Virus record (IMG/VR): IMGVR_UViG_3300043470_001260
Span: 1 to 39,631 of that record
Source: a virus
Reading direction: 5' to 3' (one strand)
Length of the DNA: 39,631 nucleotides
Under the pieces are notes generated by a model. The model had not been told where the DNA came from. It searched no databases and worked only from the letters and a program-made list of their open reading frames with translations. The position numbers and the translations under genes are program-made. Of this stretch, positions 1-10,061 are shown piece after piece (the stretch's first letter is position 1; each line of letters begins with the position of its first letter).

Positions 1-127
1 AATGTCTTTAAACGCTACCAACTCAATCTATGAATCATTAATCAAAACAGGTGCAGGCTTAAAACTTTCAAACGAAAGAATTTCACTATCAATGCGAGCC
101 ATTACGCAGATGATAGACAAACAAGTG
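1..127. repeat. Terminal direct repeat, left copy
   Basis: These 127 bases are identical to the last 127 bases of the window (39505-39631). The length suits the overlap that a k=127 assembler leaves at the join of a circular contig, so this is most likely an assembly signature and not a biological terminal repeat. Both copies lie inside the tape-measure gene, which reads through the join without a frame change. Confidence 0.95.
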
Positions 128-1591
128 GTAAGTTCTGAAGAGTTAAAGGGTCAATTGGCTGAACACATCCCGGGTGCTTATGGATTAATGGCCAAAGCTG
201 CACAAGATGCAGGAATTTCAACAACAGGCACCACACAAGAACTTGCAAAACTTCTCGAACAAGGGAAAGTTGCTTCAACCGTTGTTTTGCCGTTTTTTGC
301 TAAAAGAATGGAGGAAGCATTTGGCAAAAATGCTGAGCAAAACGTCAACACGCTTTCGGGTTCAGCTAATAGAATGCGAAATGAGTTAACCTACATGATG
401 GATGCCTTGGATAATGGCAAGGTTCTATCATTTTGGGCTACCATGCAAAACGGTATTGCAAACGTATTCAAAGACCTTACTTACTACATCAATCAAGGTT
501 CGTTTAAAGAATTTATCACTCATTTTGGTGTAAATGGTGGACTAACTGGTAATCGTAAGGCCAAGGAATCCATGGTTAAACAGGACTTGGATAGGTTTAA
601 TTCACAAACTCCTGAGAAAAAAACGGCTGAATATCAAAGGTTAAATTCCGAATTGGCTCAGGCCGTTAAAAATTCAAGAGATTTAATAAAAGCAGGCATT
701 GACCCCAATACCGACTTTCTAACAAAAGCAGCAGCAAAGCTAAAACTTTATAGACAAAACCTCGCAGAGGCTAACAAAGAAGGTGCAAAAATACCACCAC
801 CACTCCTGCCAAGCGGCGGCAAAAGTGCTATAGAAGATTACACACTGGCAATGAACCTTTTAGGGATTGAGACAGAGGAAACTCGAAAAAGAATAGCAGA
901 TTTACAAGAACAAACAGAAAAGATTCGTCGAAACGGCTTTACTCCTGAAAAGGCAAAACAAAACGATTCTACTTCTAAAGAAAAAATAAAGCAAAACGGT
1001 ATTGGAGAAGAAGAATTCTTAACAAATATACAAGAAAGATACAAAGCATTAGCCCAAAGAATACAGCCTATTGCAGCAACAGGAATGGAGACTATATCTA
1101 CAATTTTTGGAGATATAACAGCAGAAAACTTTGAAGAAGTAAGGGGTAACATGAATCAGGGGTTTGGAATGCTTGGTGACGCTTTAGCTAATGGTTTTGC
1201 TTCAATTTTTAATAGAGACATCAAATTTGATTTTTCAAAAATCATTGCAGGATTCTTAGCAGCATTAGGCGATATGATGCTAAGGATAGGAGCGGCGGAA
1301 TTAACCGCAGGACTTTTAATGAATCTTTCAAGTCCCGGCTCAGGTGCCACAAAAATGTTAGGCGGTGGCAAAATGTTAGCTTTTGGAGCTGCATTAAAAG
1401 GCGGTGGAATGGCCATGAGTGCAAATAGCAACCTTGGAGCATCGACACAAAGAAATACTGGCGGTGGTGCAAGTAATGGACCAGGCTTTGGTTCGAATGG
1501 TCTTAATATAACTTTTAATCCTGTTGTGTTAGAAGCCCAAGGTTCGGCATTAAAAGGGGCAATTGATGTGGCAAATTATAAATTCGGTTGA
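1..1591 (+). CDS. Tail tape measure protein, C-terminal part (gene continues from 39101)
   Basis: This is the 3' part of a gene that starts at 39101 and crosses the circular join; the complete gene is 39101-39504 plus 1-1591, 1,995 nt, 664 residues. The tape measure sets tail length and is threaded through the tube before DNA ejection. The segment has long amphipathic, charged helices (for example SGSANRMRNELTYMMDAL), a hydrophobic patch (GFLAALGDMMLRIGAAELTA) and a Gly/Ala/Met-rich stretch near the C-terminus, as in tape-measure proteins. It follows the tail chaperone pair, the usual siphovirus position. With the usual rule of about 0.15 nm per residue, 664 residues imply a tail near 100 nm. 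The stop is 3 bases before the next tail gene. Confidence 0.85.
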   Translation, partial: MSLNATNSIYESLIKTGAGLKLSNERISLSMRAITQMIDKQVVSSEELKGQLAEHIPGAYGLMAKAAQDAGISTTGTTQELAKLLEQGKVASTVVLPFFAKRMEEAFGKNAEQNVNTLSGSANRMRNELTYMMDALDNGKVLSFWATMQNGIANVFKDLTYYINQGSFKEFITHFGVNGGLTGNRKAKESMVKQDLDRFNSQTPEKKTAEYQRLNSELAQAVKNSRDLIKAGIDPNTDFLTKAAAKLKLYRQNLAEANKEGAKIPPPLLPSGGKSAIEDYTLAMNLLGIETEETRKRIADLQEQTEKIRRNGFTPEKAKQNDSTSKEKIKQNGIGEEEFLTNIQERYKALAQRIQPIAATGMETISTIFGDITAENFEEVRGNMNQGFGMLGDALANGFASIFNRDIKFDFSKIIAGFLAALGDMMLRIGAAELTAGLLMNLSSPGSGATKMLGGGKMLAFGAALKGGGMAMSANSNLGASTQRNTGGGASNGPGFGSNGLNITFNPVVLEAQGSALKGAIDVANYKFG

Positions 1592-1594
1592 TAA

Positions 1595-4500
1595 ATGGCG
1601 AAATTTCTAAAATTCTTTTTCGAGTACCAATCTTTATTGGGAGAAACCCACCGTGTGGAGATATGGGAGGAAGGAACAACCACCGCCACCATTGAACTTC
1701 AAGCAGGTGCCGAACCATTTGTGACCGAAAACAACAACGATGTAGCCGAAAAATATCTTGGTGGAATAGTGCCAACGGTGGCCACAGTTATGATGTCAGC
1801 CACAGAGACATTTAACAGTTCGTATTTCTCAAAGCAAAAGTACGGTGACTACATTCTGAAATTCAGGGTAAACGGAGCATTGAGGTCAAACGCTATCATT
1901 ACACCGTTTGAAGCTAATGATTTAGACAGAAACGGTGGTTATCCAATAACGCTAAGTGCTGAATGCGGACTTCGAAACCTTAAAAATAAAAAATACACCA
2001 CCACCGGAACAAGGATTAAGTTGATATCGGTTTTAAAGAACTGTTTGGCTCAAATCGGGTTCATTGATAATTTCCCGATTAAGGTAATCGATAATACTAA
2101 ATGCTATGATGGAAGTATTTTTGATGCCGTTCCGACAAAATATTGGGAGGCCTACTGCGATGATATAGACTTTGAAGGGCTAAATTGCTATGAAGTAATA
2201 GACAGAATCCGTAAGCCGTACAATCAAGTTTTCTTTGACCATGTAAACGGTTGTTGGTTTGTTCGTAATGTGGATGAGGTAAGCTCGCACAATAGCACCA
2301 TTACGACCTACAATTGGACTGATTTGTCTTTTACCGAGTTATCTTATAATCGACCAACAAAAGCTTATGTAGATAGGCAAAGCGGTTATTTTGGGCGGAT
2401 GTTTAGCCACCAAAGCGTTGTTGTGAAGAAAGCCAAATCTAATATGCCAATCCGCAACAGTTGGGGCAAGATGGACAACCTTACCGGGTGGACGTTTTCG
2501 GGGGCTGCAGGGCTTTTTTATGTAATAAATGGTGGTCAGCTTTATAATTCAAAGGCAAGTTTTAGTTCAGCAGAAGCCGTAGGGGTTGATCAGAGTTATG
2601 TTCAATCACCGCAGTTTCTATATACACCATTCCAGACCTTTGCTGAAAACGAAAAACTAACAATCGAAGCCGATGTAAAAATGGGCAGCGTTCTTACTAA
2701 CCTAAGAATGCAAATTATCACGGGCTTTAATGGCCCAGGGGGAATACCTAATTTTTTGAGTACAGATGGGAATTGGTATAGCGTTGAAAACGACCAAGTT
2801 CCCGATTATGAAGGTGGTAATTTTTTCGGAAGTCCAATTTATGAGGTTAAACCAAGCGGAGACAAACTAAAAATTGAAATACCAAGGCCACCATACCATG
2901 CCAACAATGAGTTTATAAACCAACTCAATCAGATTGGTAACTTTGGATTTTGGAACAATCCGTTTTTGATGGAAATGTTCCCTGAAAATGCAGAGTATTA
3001 TTTGATTATCAGAATATTTTTTCCTGAAAGGGGAGAATCAGAATCAGCGGGAGCAGGTTCGACAGATGCGGCTTATGGATTATTTATCGACAACATCAAT
3101 ATTAAAGTTGGAAATCTTGATGCCAATATTTCGGAGGGTTTTGAAAGAAAATTCACCTTAGAGGACACCCAAGACCGAGAAACAGATTTAACGGTTGACC
3201 TTGGTATTGGTTGGCCGAGTTATCCAACCGGTACAGATTCATTGTTTAAAACCACCGCTGATAGTTCTTTGGTGAAGTTTTACAGCAAAAGCAATGTGAT
3301 ATCAGGGGAAGCCATTGATGTGTTTGTAAGTAATAGCTATTTAAAGGTACTTGGAAAGCGTTTACAAACCTACCAAGGTACTATTTGGGAATCATTAGGG
3401 TTTGGCGATTTGGTGGGCATTATGGGCGTAAAATACAGGCTTCACAATGCCAAGTATAATGCCAGAATGCACAATACCGAAGTAAAAGCCGTAGAACTTG
3501 CAACCAACACCACATCAACGATAGATGAAGAAACACTACAACCCAATGAGGATGAAAAGCTAATTGAAGAAAAAATTGACCGAGCGGTTAATAGAATTGA
3601 TATTCCAGAATTTAGCAGCGTAAATTTTGCTAAAAAAGTTTTGCCGAGTGGTAAATCTGTAATCATGATGAATCCCGACATGAGGATGGATTCGGCATTT
3701 GCAGATAAATTCTATGCCAAATCGGTAACAGGTGGAATTATCACCACAGAAGCCGAAGATACAGATGAGGATTTTCTTCACATAAAGCCAGCTGCTAACG
3801 GAACTTATGCACTTCAAGAATGGGTTGATGCAACCACTTGGAAAATCAACGGTAATACAGGACTAAGCGGGGTTCAATACATAGGCTTTGGAAACTTAAT
3901 TTATGACGGTGAAGGTGAAATAATAGGCCAAGAGTCGGGCGATTTAGGTATCAAGCTATTTGGCAACGAAATTGCAAGATTTACCGAGCAAGGAAACTTT
4001 GGCGTAGGAATTGCCGAACCATCGGCCGTAATCCATGGTCATGCCAATGTTAGCGGTAATGCTGACGTAGTGTTATTAAAAGCCACCAATCAAGACATCA
4101 ATTATTTTTTTAGTGTATCTGTTAATCCAGACCTTAATCAGATACGAATAAACAATAGTGGTACATTAAGGGTCAGAAACACATGGCAATTTGACGCAAA
4201 CGCACATTTTGCCATTAATGCCACTACAATTGATGCAACTCAAAACGCTCATGTTCCCAATTGGGGTCAGGTGCAAGCCTTGGCAGCAACAGGCATAAAG
4301 TTTGGTGAAGCAGTTAGGAGTATAGCAACCACAAACATAACACTATCAGGTACGCAGACAATTAACGGATATGCCGCTTTGGTAGGTGACAGAATATTAG
4401 TTTCCGGACAAACGACTGCATCCCAAAACGGTGTTTATATTGTATCAAGCGGTGCTTGGACAAGGGCTGCAGATAGTGACACGGATGGAGAATTGAGAAA

Positions 4501-7423
4501 TTATGTATATCCCGTAACATCAGGAACATTCAGCGGTTGGAAGTACAAGAACTCTAACAGTACTGCTATAACCGTAGGCACTACCGCAATCACCTACACC
4601 GTTTATGATAACAATATTGAATCCGATCCGGTGTTTAACGCATGGAGGACTACAACACAAAACAAAAATCTTGTTTACGCAAGTAGCGGAACCGTTGATG
4701 GAGCAATTCCAAGTTTCAGAAGTTTATTAGCTACTGATATACCGACTTTAAACCAAAACACAACGGGTTCGGCTGCAACACTAACCACTGCACGAACAAT
4801 TTCTGCAACAGGTGACGCCACTTGGTCGGTTACTTTTAATGGTGGGGCTAATGTTTCTGCAGCTTTGACCTTAGCTACTATTGCTGATAGTGGTGTAGGT
4901 TCGGCTTTTGTGAAGATAACCCGAAACACAAAAGGATTGATAACAGGAACGCAAGCCGTTTCACAAGCTGACATTGTGAGTGTTTTGGGGGCAAATGCTA
5001 TTACAAATGCAATGCTTAGTGATAGCGGAGTTGCTGCAGGAACTTACAGAAGTGTAACGGTAAATGCCAAAGGAATTGTAACGGCAGCAAGCAATCCGAC
5101 AACGGTTTCGGGGTATGGCATCACGGACTTTTTCGCACAAATAGTTAGTGGCTTTGCAGCAGGGGCAAATTTGACTGTACTTAATACAGATTCTTTGGAA
5201 GTTGCTTTGGAGAAGTTGCAAGGTCAGATAAACGCGAGGATTTCGGGAAATCAAACGATTACGCTAAGTGGTATAATAACGGGTTCGGGAACGACCGCAA
5301 TAACCACATCGATAGCCGATTCAGCTTTAAGCATTGCCAAGACATCAGGATTACAAACAGCATTAGATAGTAAACAAGCCACATTAAGCGGAACAGGATT
5401 AGTATTATCAACTGCTGGAACAATAACTTATGTTACTAACAATTCAGCTAATTGGAATACGGCATTTACCGAAAGAAATAGATGGGATGGCGGGGCGACA
5501 GGATTAGTTGCTGCGACAGGTAGAGCTTCACTTGGTTTGGTGATAGGTACAGACGTTCAAGCTTATGATGCAGACTTGCAAGCCATTGGAGCATTAACAG
5601 GAACAAGTGGAGTATTAAGGAAGACCGCAGCAAATACTTGGTCATTAGATACAAATAGTTATTTAACGGCAAACCAAACCATATCAATAACTGGTGATGC
5701 TACTGGGTCAGGAACTACATCAATAGCTTTGACGCTTGCAAATGTAGCCACCGCAGGAACATATAGGAGCGTTACTATAAACAATAAAGGATTAGTAACA
5801 TCAGGAACTAACCCAACAACTTTAGCAGGTTATGCCATAACGGATGCTTATACTAAAACAGAATCAGACGGAAGATTTGTGGTTTTGGCTGGAAGTTACG
5901 CAAACCCGACATGGATTACATCATTAGCTTGGTCAAAACTTAGCGGAGTACCTGCAACGTTTGCACCATCAGCACACACACACGCAGCATCAGATATTAC
6001 TTCGGGTGTCATTGCAACTGCTCGCTTAGCATCAGGCACGGCATCAGCAACAACTTATTTAAGAGGTGATCAAACTTGGGCGACATTGCCAGCTTTTGTA
6101 AATCAAACGATTACTTTATCAGGCATTGTGACGGGGTCGGGAACTACCGCTATAACTACTGCAATTGCCGACAATGCATTGAGTATAGCCAAAACGTCAG
6201 GACTACAAACGGCTTTAAACTCAAAACAAGCTACTTTAAACGGTACGGGATTTGTTAAGGCATCAGGAACAACGATAAGCTACGACAATACAAGTTATCA
6301 GCCTTTGTTGCCGTCAGGAAATAATGGTCAGTTTTTAGTTCGAAACGCAACTAATCAACTGGACTTTATGAACTTGGTTCTGGAACCGCAAGGATTGTCT
6401 TACAATAAAATTGCGGTTGGCGATAATCAGAATTATTTGAGCGAGCAACAAGGTTTTGAATTTAGAGAAGAAAGTTATATTGCTATTTATAAAGTAGGAA
6501 GCAACCCAATAAAGGCATTTTATGCCGGAATGTACTCTTCTTCAAATAACTCATTCATTACAGCAAGCGGTGGCTCATTGACATTAAAAGCCGATAATGG
6601 TTTCTATCTGGACGGTTTCACAGGGTCAGGGAACAGAATGTTGGCCGTTGATACCTTTGGCCGAATATACCATACTGCTATACCCACAGGAGGTGGTGGT
6701 ACTGCCGTTGGTACATTAGACCAAGTTTTAGCAAACGGAGATTCCTCAAATCGAAATATAATATTAAACTACGGAGGTTATGTTAGTACAGATAAACTTC
6801 AATTTTCTGGAGAATCTTGGAAAATTTACAAAAGGTATGATGGAGGAACAGGTACTGGAGTAGCGGTTAGCACATTAGCAGGCTCAGGCACTCGAATGGT
6901 TGTAGCTGATTCAAATGGTGTTTTATCTACGCAAGCAATCCCAACAGGTGGCGGTTCGGTTGGTACAATTGACCAAGTATTGGCAGCGGGAAATACGGCA
7001 GTTAATAAAACGATGCAAATGCAGGGAGGTCAAATTTCTTTTGCAAACCCAAGCGGTATTTATGTAGGAAATATAAAATGTGAAACAATTAATAATTATT
7101 CATTCCTTTCATTAAAATCAAACCTTGGTGTTGACCTTCAAGTCATTGCTGATAAGCACTTGTTTTTATTAGGCGAAAATGTTGCATTAGGATATAATTT
7201 TACAAATCATACAATATCTATGAATGGAACAGGATATAATTTTGGTTCAAATGCACAAAACTCAGGCTCTGGCCAAAATGCTAATCAATGGGGTCCTAAT
7301 TTTAACTTATCTCAACCAGCAACAGGCGACAGAATTCTCTTTTACTTTGATGGTACAAGGTTTGTGCCATCTCGTGTACGAACTTTTGTTACAGGAGGTA
7401 AAACATATTTAACAATCGACTAA
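1595..7423 (+). CDS. Large tail tip / tail fibre protein
   Basis: A 1,942-residue protein, the largest in the genome, directly after the tape measure where siphoviruses keep distal-tail, tail-hub and fibre genes. The first ~630 residues are non-repetitive and rich in beta-type sequence, and probably form the tail-tip/hub part. From about residue 800 onward it is low in charge and rich in Gly, Ser, Thr and Ala, with degenerate repeats: TITLSGIxTGSGTTAIT twice, GTYRSVT...KGxVT twice, SGxRMxxxDxxGxxxTxAIPTGGG twice, and GTxDQVLAxG twice. This is typical of trimeric fibre shafts. No S74-type chaperone domain is seen at the C-terminus, which ends in GGKTYLTID. It probably carries receptor-binding function. 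The hub assignment of the N-terminus is inferred from position only. Confidence 0.8.
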   Translation: MAKFLKFFFEYQSLLGETHRVEIWEEGTTTATIELQAGAEPFVTENNNDVAEKYLGGIVPTVATVMMSATETFNSSYFSKQKYGDYILKFRVNGALRSNAIITPFEANDLDRNGGYPITLSAECGLRNLKNKKYTTTGTRIKLISVLKNCLAQIGFIDNFPIKVIDNTKCYDGSIFDAVPTKYWEAYCDDIDFEGLNCYEVIDRIRKPYNQVFFDHVNGCWFVRNVDEVSSHNSTITTYNWTDLSFTELSYNRPTKAYVDRQSGYFGRMFSHQSVVVKKAKSNMPIRNSWGKMDNLTGWTFSGAAGLFYVINGGQLYNSKASFSSAEAVGVDQSYVQSPQFLYTPFQTFAENEKLTIEADVKMGSVLTNLRMQIITGFNGPGGIPNFLSTDGNWYSVENDQVPDYEGGNFFGSPIYEVKPSGDKLKIEIPRPPYHANNEFINQLNQIGNFGFWNNPFLMEMFPENAEYYLIIRIFFPERGESESAGAGSTDAAYGLFIDNINIKVGNLDANISEGFERKFTLEDTQDRETDLTVDLGIGWPSYPTGTDSLFKTTADSSLVKFYSKSNVISGEAIDVFVSNSYLKVLGKRLQTYQGTIWESLGFGDLVGIMGVKYRLHNAKYNARMHNTEVKAVELATNTTSTIDEETLQPNEDEKLIEEKIDRAVNRIDIPEFSSVNFAKKVLPSGKSVIMMNPDMRMDSAFADKFYAKSVTGGIITTEAEDTDEDFLHIKPAANGTYALQEWVDATTWKINGNTGLSGVQYIGFGNLIYDGEGEIIGQESGDLGIKLFGNEIARFTEQGNFGVGIAEPSAVIHGHANVSGNADVVLLKATNQDINYFFSVSVNPDLNQIRINNSGTLRVRNTWQFDANAHFAINATTIDATQNAHVPNWGQVQALAATGIKFGEAVRSIATTNITLSGTQTINGYAALVGDRILVSGQTTASQNGVYIVSSGAWTRAADSDTDGELRNYVYPVTSGTFSGWKYKNSNSTAITVGTTAITYTVYDNNIESDPVFNAWRTTTQNKNLVYASSGTVDGAIPSFRSLLATDIPTLNQNTTGSAATLTTARTISATGDATWSVTFNGGANVSAALTLATIADSGVGSAFVKITRNTKGLITGTQAVSQADIVSVLGANAITNAMLSDSGVAAGTYRSVTVNAKGIVTAASNPTTVSGYGITDFFAQIVSGFAAGANLTVLNTDSLEVALEKLQGQINARISGNQTITLSGIITGSGTTAITTSIADSALSIAKTSGLQTALDSKQATLSGTGLVLSTAGTITYVTNNSANWNTAFTERNRWDGGATGLVAATGRASLGLVIGTDVQAYDADLQAIGALTGTSGVLRKTAANTWSLDTNSYLTANQTISITGDATGSGTTSIALTLANVATAGTYRSVTINNKGLVTSGTNPTTLAGYAITDAYTKTESDGRFVVLAGSYANPTWITSLAWSKLSGVPATFAPSAHTHAASDITSGVIATARLASGTASATTYLRGDQTWATLPAFVNQTITLSGIVTGSGTTAITTAIADNALSIAKTSGLQTALNSKQATLNGTGFVKASGTTISYDNTSYQPLLPSGNNGQFLVRNATNQLDFMNLVLEPQGLSYNKIAVGDNQNYLSEQQGFEFREESYIAIYKVGSNPIKAFYAGMYSSSNNSFITASGGSLTLKADNGFYLDGFTGSGNRMLAVDTFGRIYHTAIPTGGGGTAVGTLDQVLANGDSSNRNIILNYGGYVSTDKLQFSGESWKIYKRYDGGTGTGVAVSTLAGSGTRMVVADSNGVLSTQAIPTGGGSVGTIDQVLAAGNTAVNKTMQMQGGQISFANPSGIYVGNIKCETINNYSFLSLKSNLGVDLQVIADKHLFLLGENVALGYNFTNHTISMNGTGYNFGSNAQNSGSGQNANQWGPNFNLSQPATGDRILFYFDGTRFVPSRVRTFVTGGKTYLTID
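5249..5398 (+). repeat. Fibre repeat unit, copy A (pairs with 6101-6250)
   Basis: A 50-codon unit starting NQTITLSGI, at codons 1219-1268 of the tail fibre gene. Aligned without gaps to 6101-6250, 45 of 50 residues are the same. Of those 45 codons 26 differ synonymously, so the two copies have drifted far in DNA while staying alike in protein. Confidence 0.85.
6101..6250 (+). repeat. Fibre repeat unit, copy B (pairs with 5249-5398)
   Basis: Second copy of the 50-codon fibre unit, codons 1503-1552. It differs from copy A at five residues (I/V, S/A, S/N, D/N, S/N) and at 26 synonymous codons. The unit ends in SKQATLNGTG, like SKQATLSGTG in copy A. Confidence 0.85.
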
Positions 7424-7433
7424 TAAAATCAAT

Positions 7434-9212
7434 ATGACACAAATAAGATGCATAAAGCCCATAAATGGCTACGTTTTAAACCAAATCATAACTGTACCAA
7501 CTACGGGGCTTTCTTTTGCTTACAGGAGCATTCCTGGGGGATTGGCAGTAAAAGATTTGGGGCAAGGAAATAGAATTTTGTTTGTGGTAGATGATGCCAT
7601 AGATACGGTTGGAGACAATGTAAGAGTACAAGCACCTGACAGCTTGCATCAGTACTTTAGTTTTGATTTAACTATTCCCGACCCAAACGAGCCGCCTGCA
7701 AATGTGAATTGCTCTTTGGTAACGCTGTTGGAATCTGTACCGCCATCTAAGACCTATGATGATGGAGATAATATATTTAGGCTTGTTCCGGCGAGTTCTG
7801 AAATGGTTTTAGAATTTGCCACCGAGAAGCAAGGAATTACAAAATCTGGGCCGCAGGATATTGTAGGTATAGTTTATTACAGTGTACCAAAAAATGCCGA
7901 TGGGTCATATTCTGTAAGAGTGACAGCCACAGGAAATCAAGAAACGATATTAATCAGGCAAGTAGGTTGCACAAGTACAAATATTAACCCAATAGCAAAT
8001 GATTATTATGGAGGAAGGTTTCATGCCTATGTCACCGATGATGGTGATAGTATAATTAACCCTCCGACTGGAGACAAGTTGTATGTACCTATTGGTGCGT
8101 TTCGTTGGGATGGTTTCTATGATGATTACTTACTTACACCACGTCAAGGCATCGGCGGTGCAACTTATGACCAAGGAATAAACGTAACAAGCGGTATAAG
8201 GTTAGATTTAACAGAATTTGCGAGTGCTAATGTCGTGCCTTTCTTTGGTCAACAAAATCTTCCACCCGAAAACATACCGATTATAACAAGCGTAGTTTAT
8301 AATCCATCCACAGGTCAAAACGACTTGACGCAGACTAATAAAAACGTCACCTGCAAATTTAACCTTACTCCAACTGCGATGGAAAAGGAAATTGGTTATG
8401 CAAAAGAAGCAGGCATTGACTATTGGGCGTTTTTATGGTACAGTCCTTACGATTCACCCGTGGCCGAAGCTGCACACAAGTTTGTTCAGACCGCAAACAA
8501 GCAAGGGTTAAAAATGTGCTATACATCGGGGCCAATTGGATGGAATATAAATCAAAACATTGATTACATGACCGACAAAATGATGCAGGACTATTATCAA
8601 AAAATAGACGGAAAACCACTGTTTTTTATTAGCACTGCATGGCCTCATTTAAGTGCAGTACAGGCTTCATATTCTGCAAAATCGGGAGGTGGACAATTGT
8701 ATATTTGTGAGTTAGGCGGATATAATACTTATCCGATGACACCTCACGATGCATCAAGCATTTATCTTACTGTTGGATTGCGTGAGCCTGCAGATGGACT
8801 TGTCAACCAATTGCCACATTCGAAAATCACAAATGCAGAGATTGCCGAAAGAAATACGTTTATGATTAATTCGGATAAAGACATTATTCCATGCATCACC
8901 ACCGGTGCCGAAAACTATGTTAAAAGAAGTAGTTTGAATAATCCGCCAGTTGACACTTGGACGGCAAAAGCATCAAATGCCGACATGGATGCCAAGCACG
9001 CTGCATTGATTTCTTTTGTCAATTCAAACCCAAGGTGCAAAACAATAGTGTATTACAGTTGGAATGAAAATCATGAATCAGGGAATCCGATATGCCCGAC
9101 ATTAGCAGATGGAACAAGTAGCGTAAATGTGGCGACTATAAATACGGCTGGAGCAACTGCAGGAGTAAATAGAAGCACATTGGATAAAATTAAACAGTAT
9201 TGTAAAAAGTAG
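7434..9212 (+). CDS. Tail-associated protein with possible glycoside-hydrolase-like domain
   Basis: A 592-residue protein following the fibre gene after 10 bases. Residues ~1-190 look like a beta-rich attachment module. From about 190 the sequence recalls TIM-barrel enzymes of the GH99/WbsX-like kind that act on polysaccharides: RFHAYVTDDGD and GAFRWDGFYDDY, then EAGIDYWAFLWY near 324-334, HKFVQTANKQGLKMCY, DGKPLFFI, and close to the C-terminus YYSWNENHESG (about 539), which resembles the conserved WNE signature of that group. Its place after the fibre suggests a receptor-binding protein or capsule/O-antigen depolymerase. No signal peptide is visible, as expected for a virion protein. The family assignment rests on remembered motifs, so the fold is moderately likely and the substrate unknown. 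Confidence 0.55.
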   Translation: MTQIRCIKPINGYVLNQIITVPTTGLSFAYRSIPGGLAVKDLGQGNRILFVVDDAIDTVGDNVRVQAPDSLHQYFSFDLTIPDPNEPPANVNCSLVTLLESVPPSKTYDDGDNIFRLVPASSEMVLEFATEKQGITKSGPQDIVGIVYYSVPKNADGSYSVRVTATGNQETILIRQVGCTSTNINPIANDYYGGRFHAYVTDDGDSIINPPTGDKLYVPIGAFRWDGFYDDYLLTPRQGIGGATYDQGINVTSGIRLDLTEFASANVVPFFGQQNLPPENIPIITSVVYNPSTGQNDLTQTNKNVTCKFNLTPTAMEKEIGYAKEAGIDYWAFLWYSPYDSPVAEAAHKFVQTANKQGLKMCYTSGPIGWNINQNIDYMTDKMMQDYYQKIDGKPLFFISTAWPHLSAVQASYSAKSGGGQLYICELGGYNTYPMTPHDASSIYLTVGLREPADGLVNQLPHSKITNAEIAERNTFMINSDKDIIPCITTGAENYVKRSSLNNPPVDTWTAKASNADMDAKHAALISFVNSNPRCKTIVYYSWNENHESGNPICPTLADGTSSVNVATINTAGATAGVNRSTLDKIKQYCKK

Positions 9213-9238
9213 AAAATTTAATTTTTAAAAAAACAAAT

Positions 9239-9646
9239 ATGAAACAATTGATAATGATTGCATTGATGTTGGTGGGAGTGCCAACCTTTGCACAAGTGGT
9301 GGAGTTTGACAAATCAGATGTAGAAACTTTGAGACAATTGCAATTGCAGTTGTGTTCAGGGAAAACTATGACAACCAAGCAGCTGAAACAATTTGAAACG
9401 ATTAATACCCACGTTCAAGCAACGGCAAAACTTCCAATAGCCGCATTGGATAATGATTTATTAATTGAGTACGCAAATCGACTTTATTTTGATTACATGC
9501 AATATAAACAAAATGAATCAAACGCCAGAAAATTTATTAACATACTAAAGAGATTACACAAAGCCGACCCTTTAGTTATGAATAAAATTGAGAATGGATA
9601 TTTAAGCGATGACCAAAAAAAACAACTACTCAATGAAATTAAATAA
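9239..9646 (+). CDS. Small exported protein, unknown function
   Basis: 135 residues. The N-terminus MKQLIMIALMLVGVPTFAQ is a clear Sec signal peptide (basic start, hydrophobic core, AxA-like cleavage around TFAQ). The mature part is helical and charged, with several Gln-rich heptad-like stretches. I do not recognise a family. An A-rich leader without a Shine-Dalgarno precedes the ATG. It belongs to a run of three overlapping genes for exported or membrane proteins between the tail and lysis modules, so it may act in the periplasm. Confidence 0.65.
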   Translation: MKQLIMIALMLVGVPTFAQVVEFDKSDVETLRQLQLQLCSGKTMTTKQLKQFETINTHVQATAKLPIAALDNDLLIEYANRLYFDYMQYKQNESNARKFINILKRLHKADPLVMNKIENGYLSDDQKKQLLNEIK

Positions 9647-10061
9647 AATCTTATTGACCATATCGTTGATGTTCACGATATGGTCTTGCAAGGCTCAGAC
9701 CGTAATGGTAAGCAATACGACACAAGAATCCAATATTGGGAAATACGTATCAACAATAAACACGTTGCTAACAGGTGCAAAAGTTGACACAGTGGACGTT
9801 TGGTCACCACCACAATTTAGCACGATGACATCAGTAGTGGCCTATTCCATAGAGGGCAAAACTATTGAAATAAGCTACAATAGTGGAACAAGAATTGGTT
9901 TTGTACCAATCGACAGGCTTTATATTAACACCGTAACTTATGACAAAAAAGGGCGAATTGTGGGTGGTTTAAGCAACGTGGTTTTGTCGGGGTCAAAAAT
10001 GGTGGTATTTACAAAGAAATGCGATTTGTGTAAGTTTTCAACAACCAAAGGCGATTTATGA
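9633..10061 (+). CDS. Putative lipoprotein, unknown function
   Basis: 142 residues from ATG 9633. An in-frame ATG at 9609 lies deeper in the previous gene, but 9633 gives a textbook export signal, KLNKILLTISLMFTIWSCKAQ, with a possible lipobox cysteine followed by Lys, as in Bacteroidetes lipoproteins. The start overlaps the preceding gene by 14 bases and the stop overlaps the next start (ATGA at 10058), which suggests translational coupling. The mature part ends with a CDLC pair. Function not recognised. Confidence 0.65.
   Translation: MKLNKILLTISLMFTIWSCKAQTVMVSNTTQESNIGKYVSTINTLLTGAKVDTVDVWSPPQFSTMTSVVAYSIEGKTIEISYNSGTRIGFVPIDRLYINTVTYDKKGRIVGGLSNVVLSGSKMVVFTKKCDLCKFSTTKGDL

Noticed and set aside
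838-1775. Minus-strand reading frames under the tape-measure and fibre genes
   Set aside because: They are shadows of strong plus-strand genes, with Ser/Leu-rich translations and no starts, promoters or coupling.
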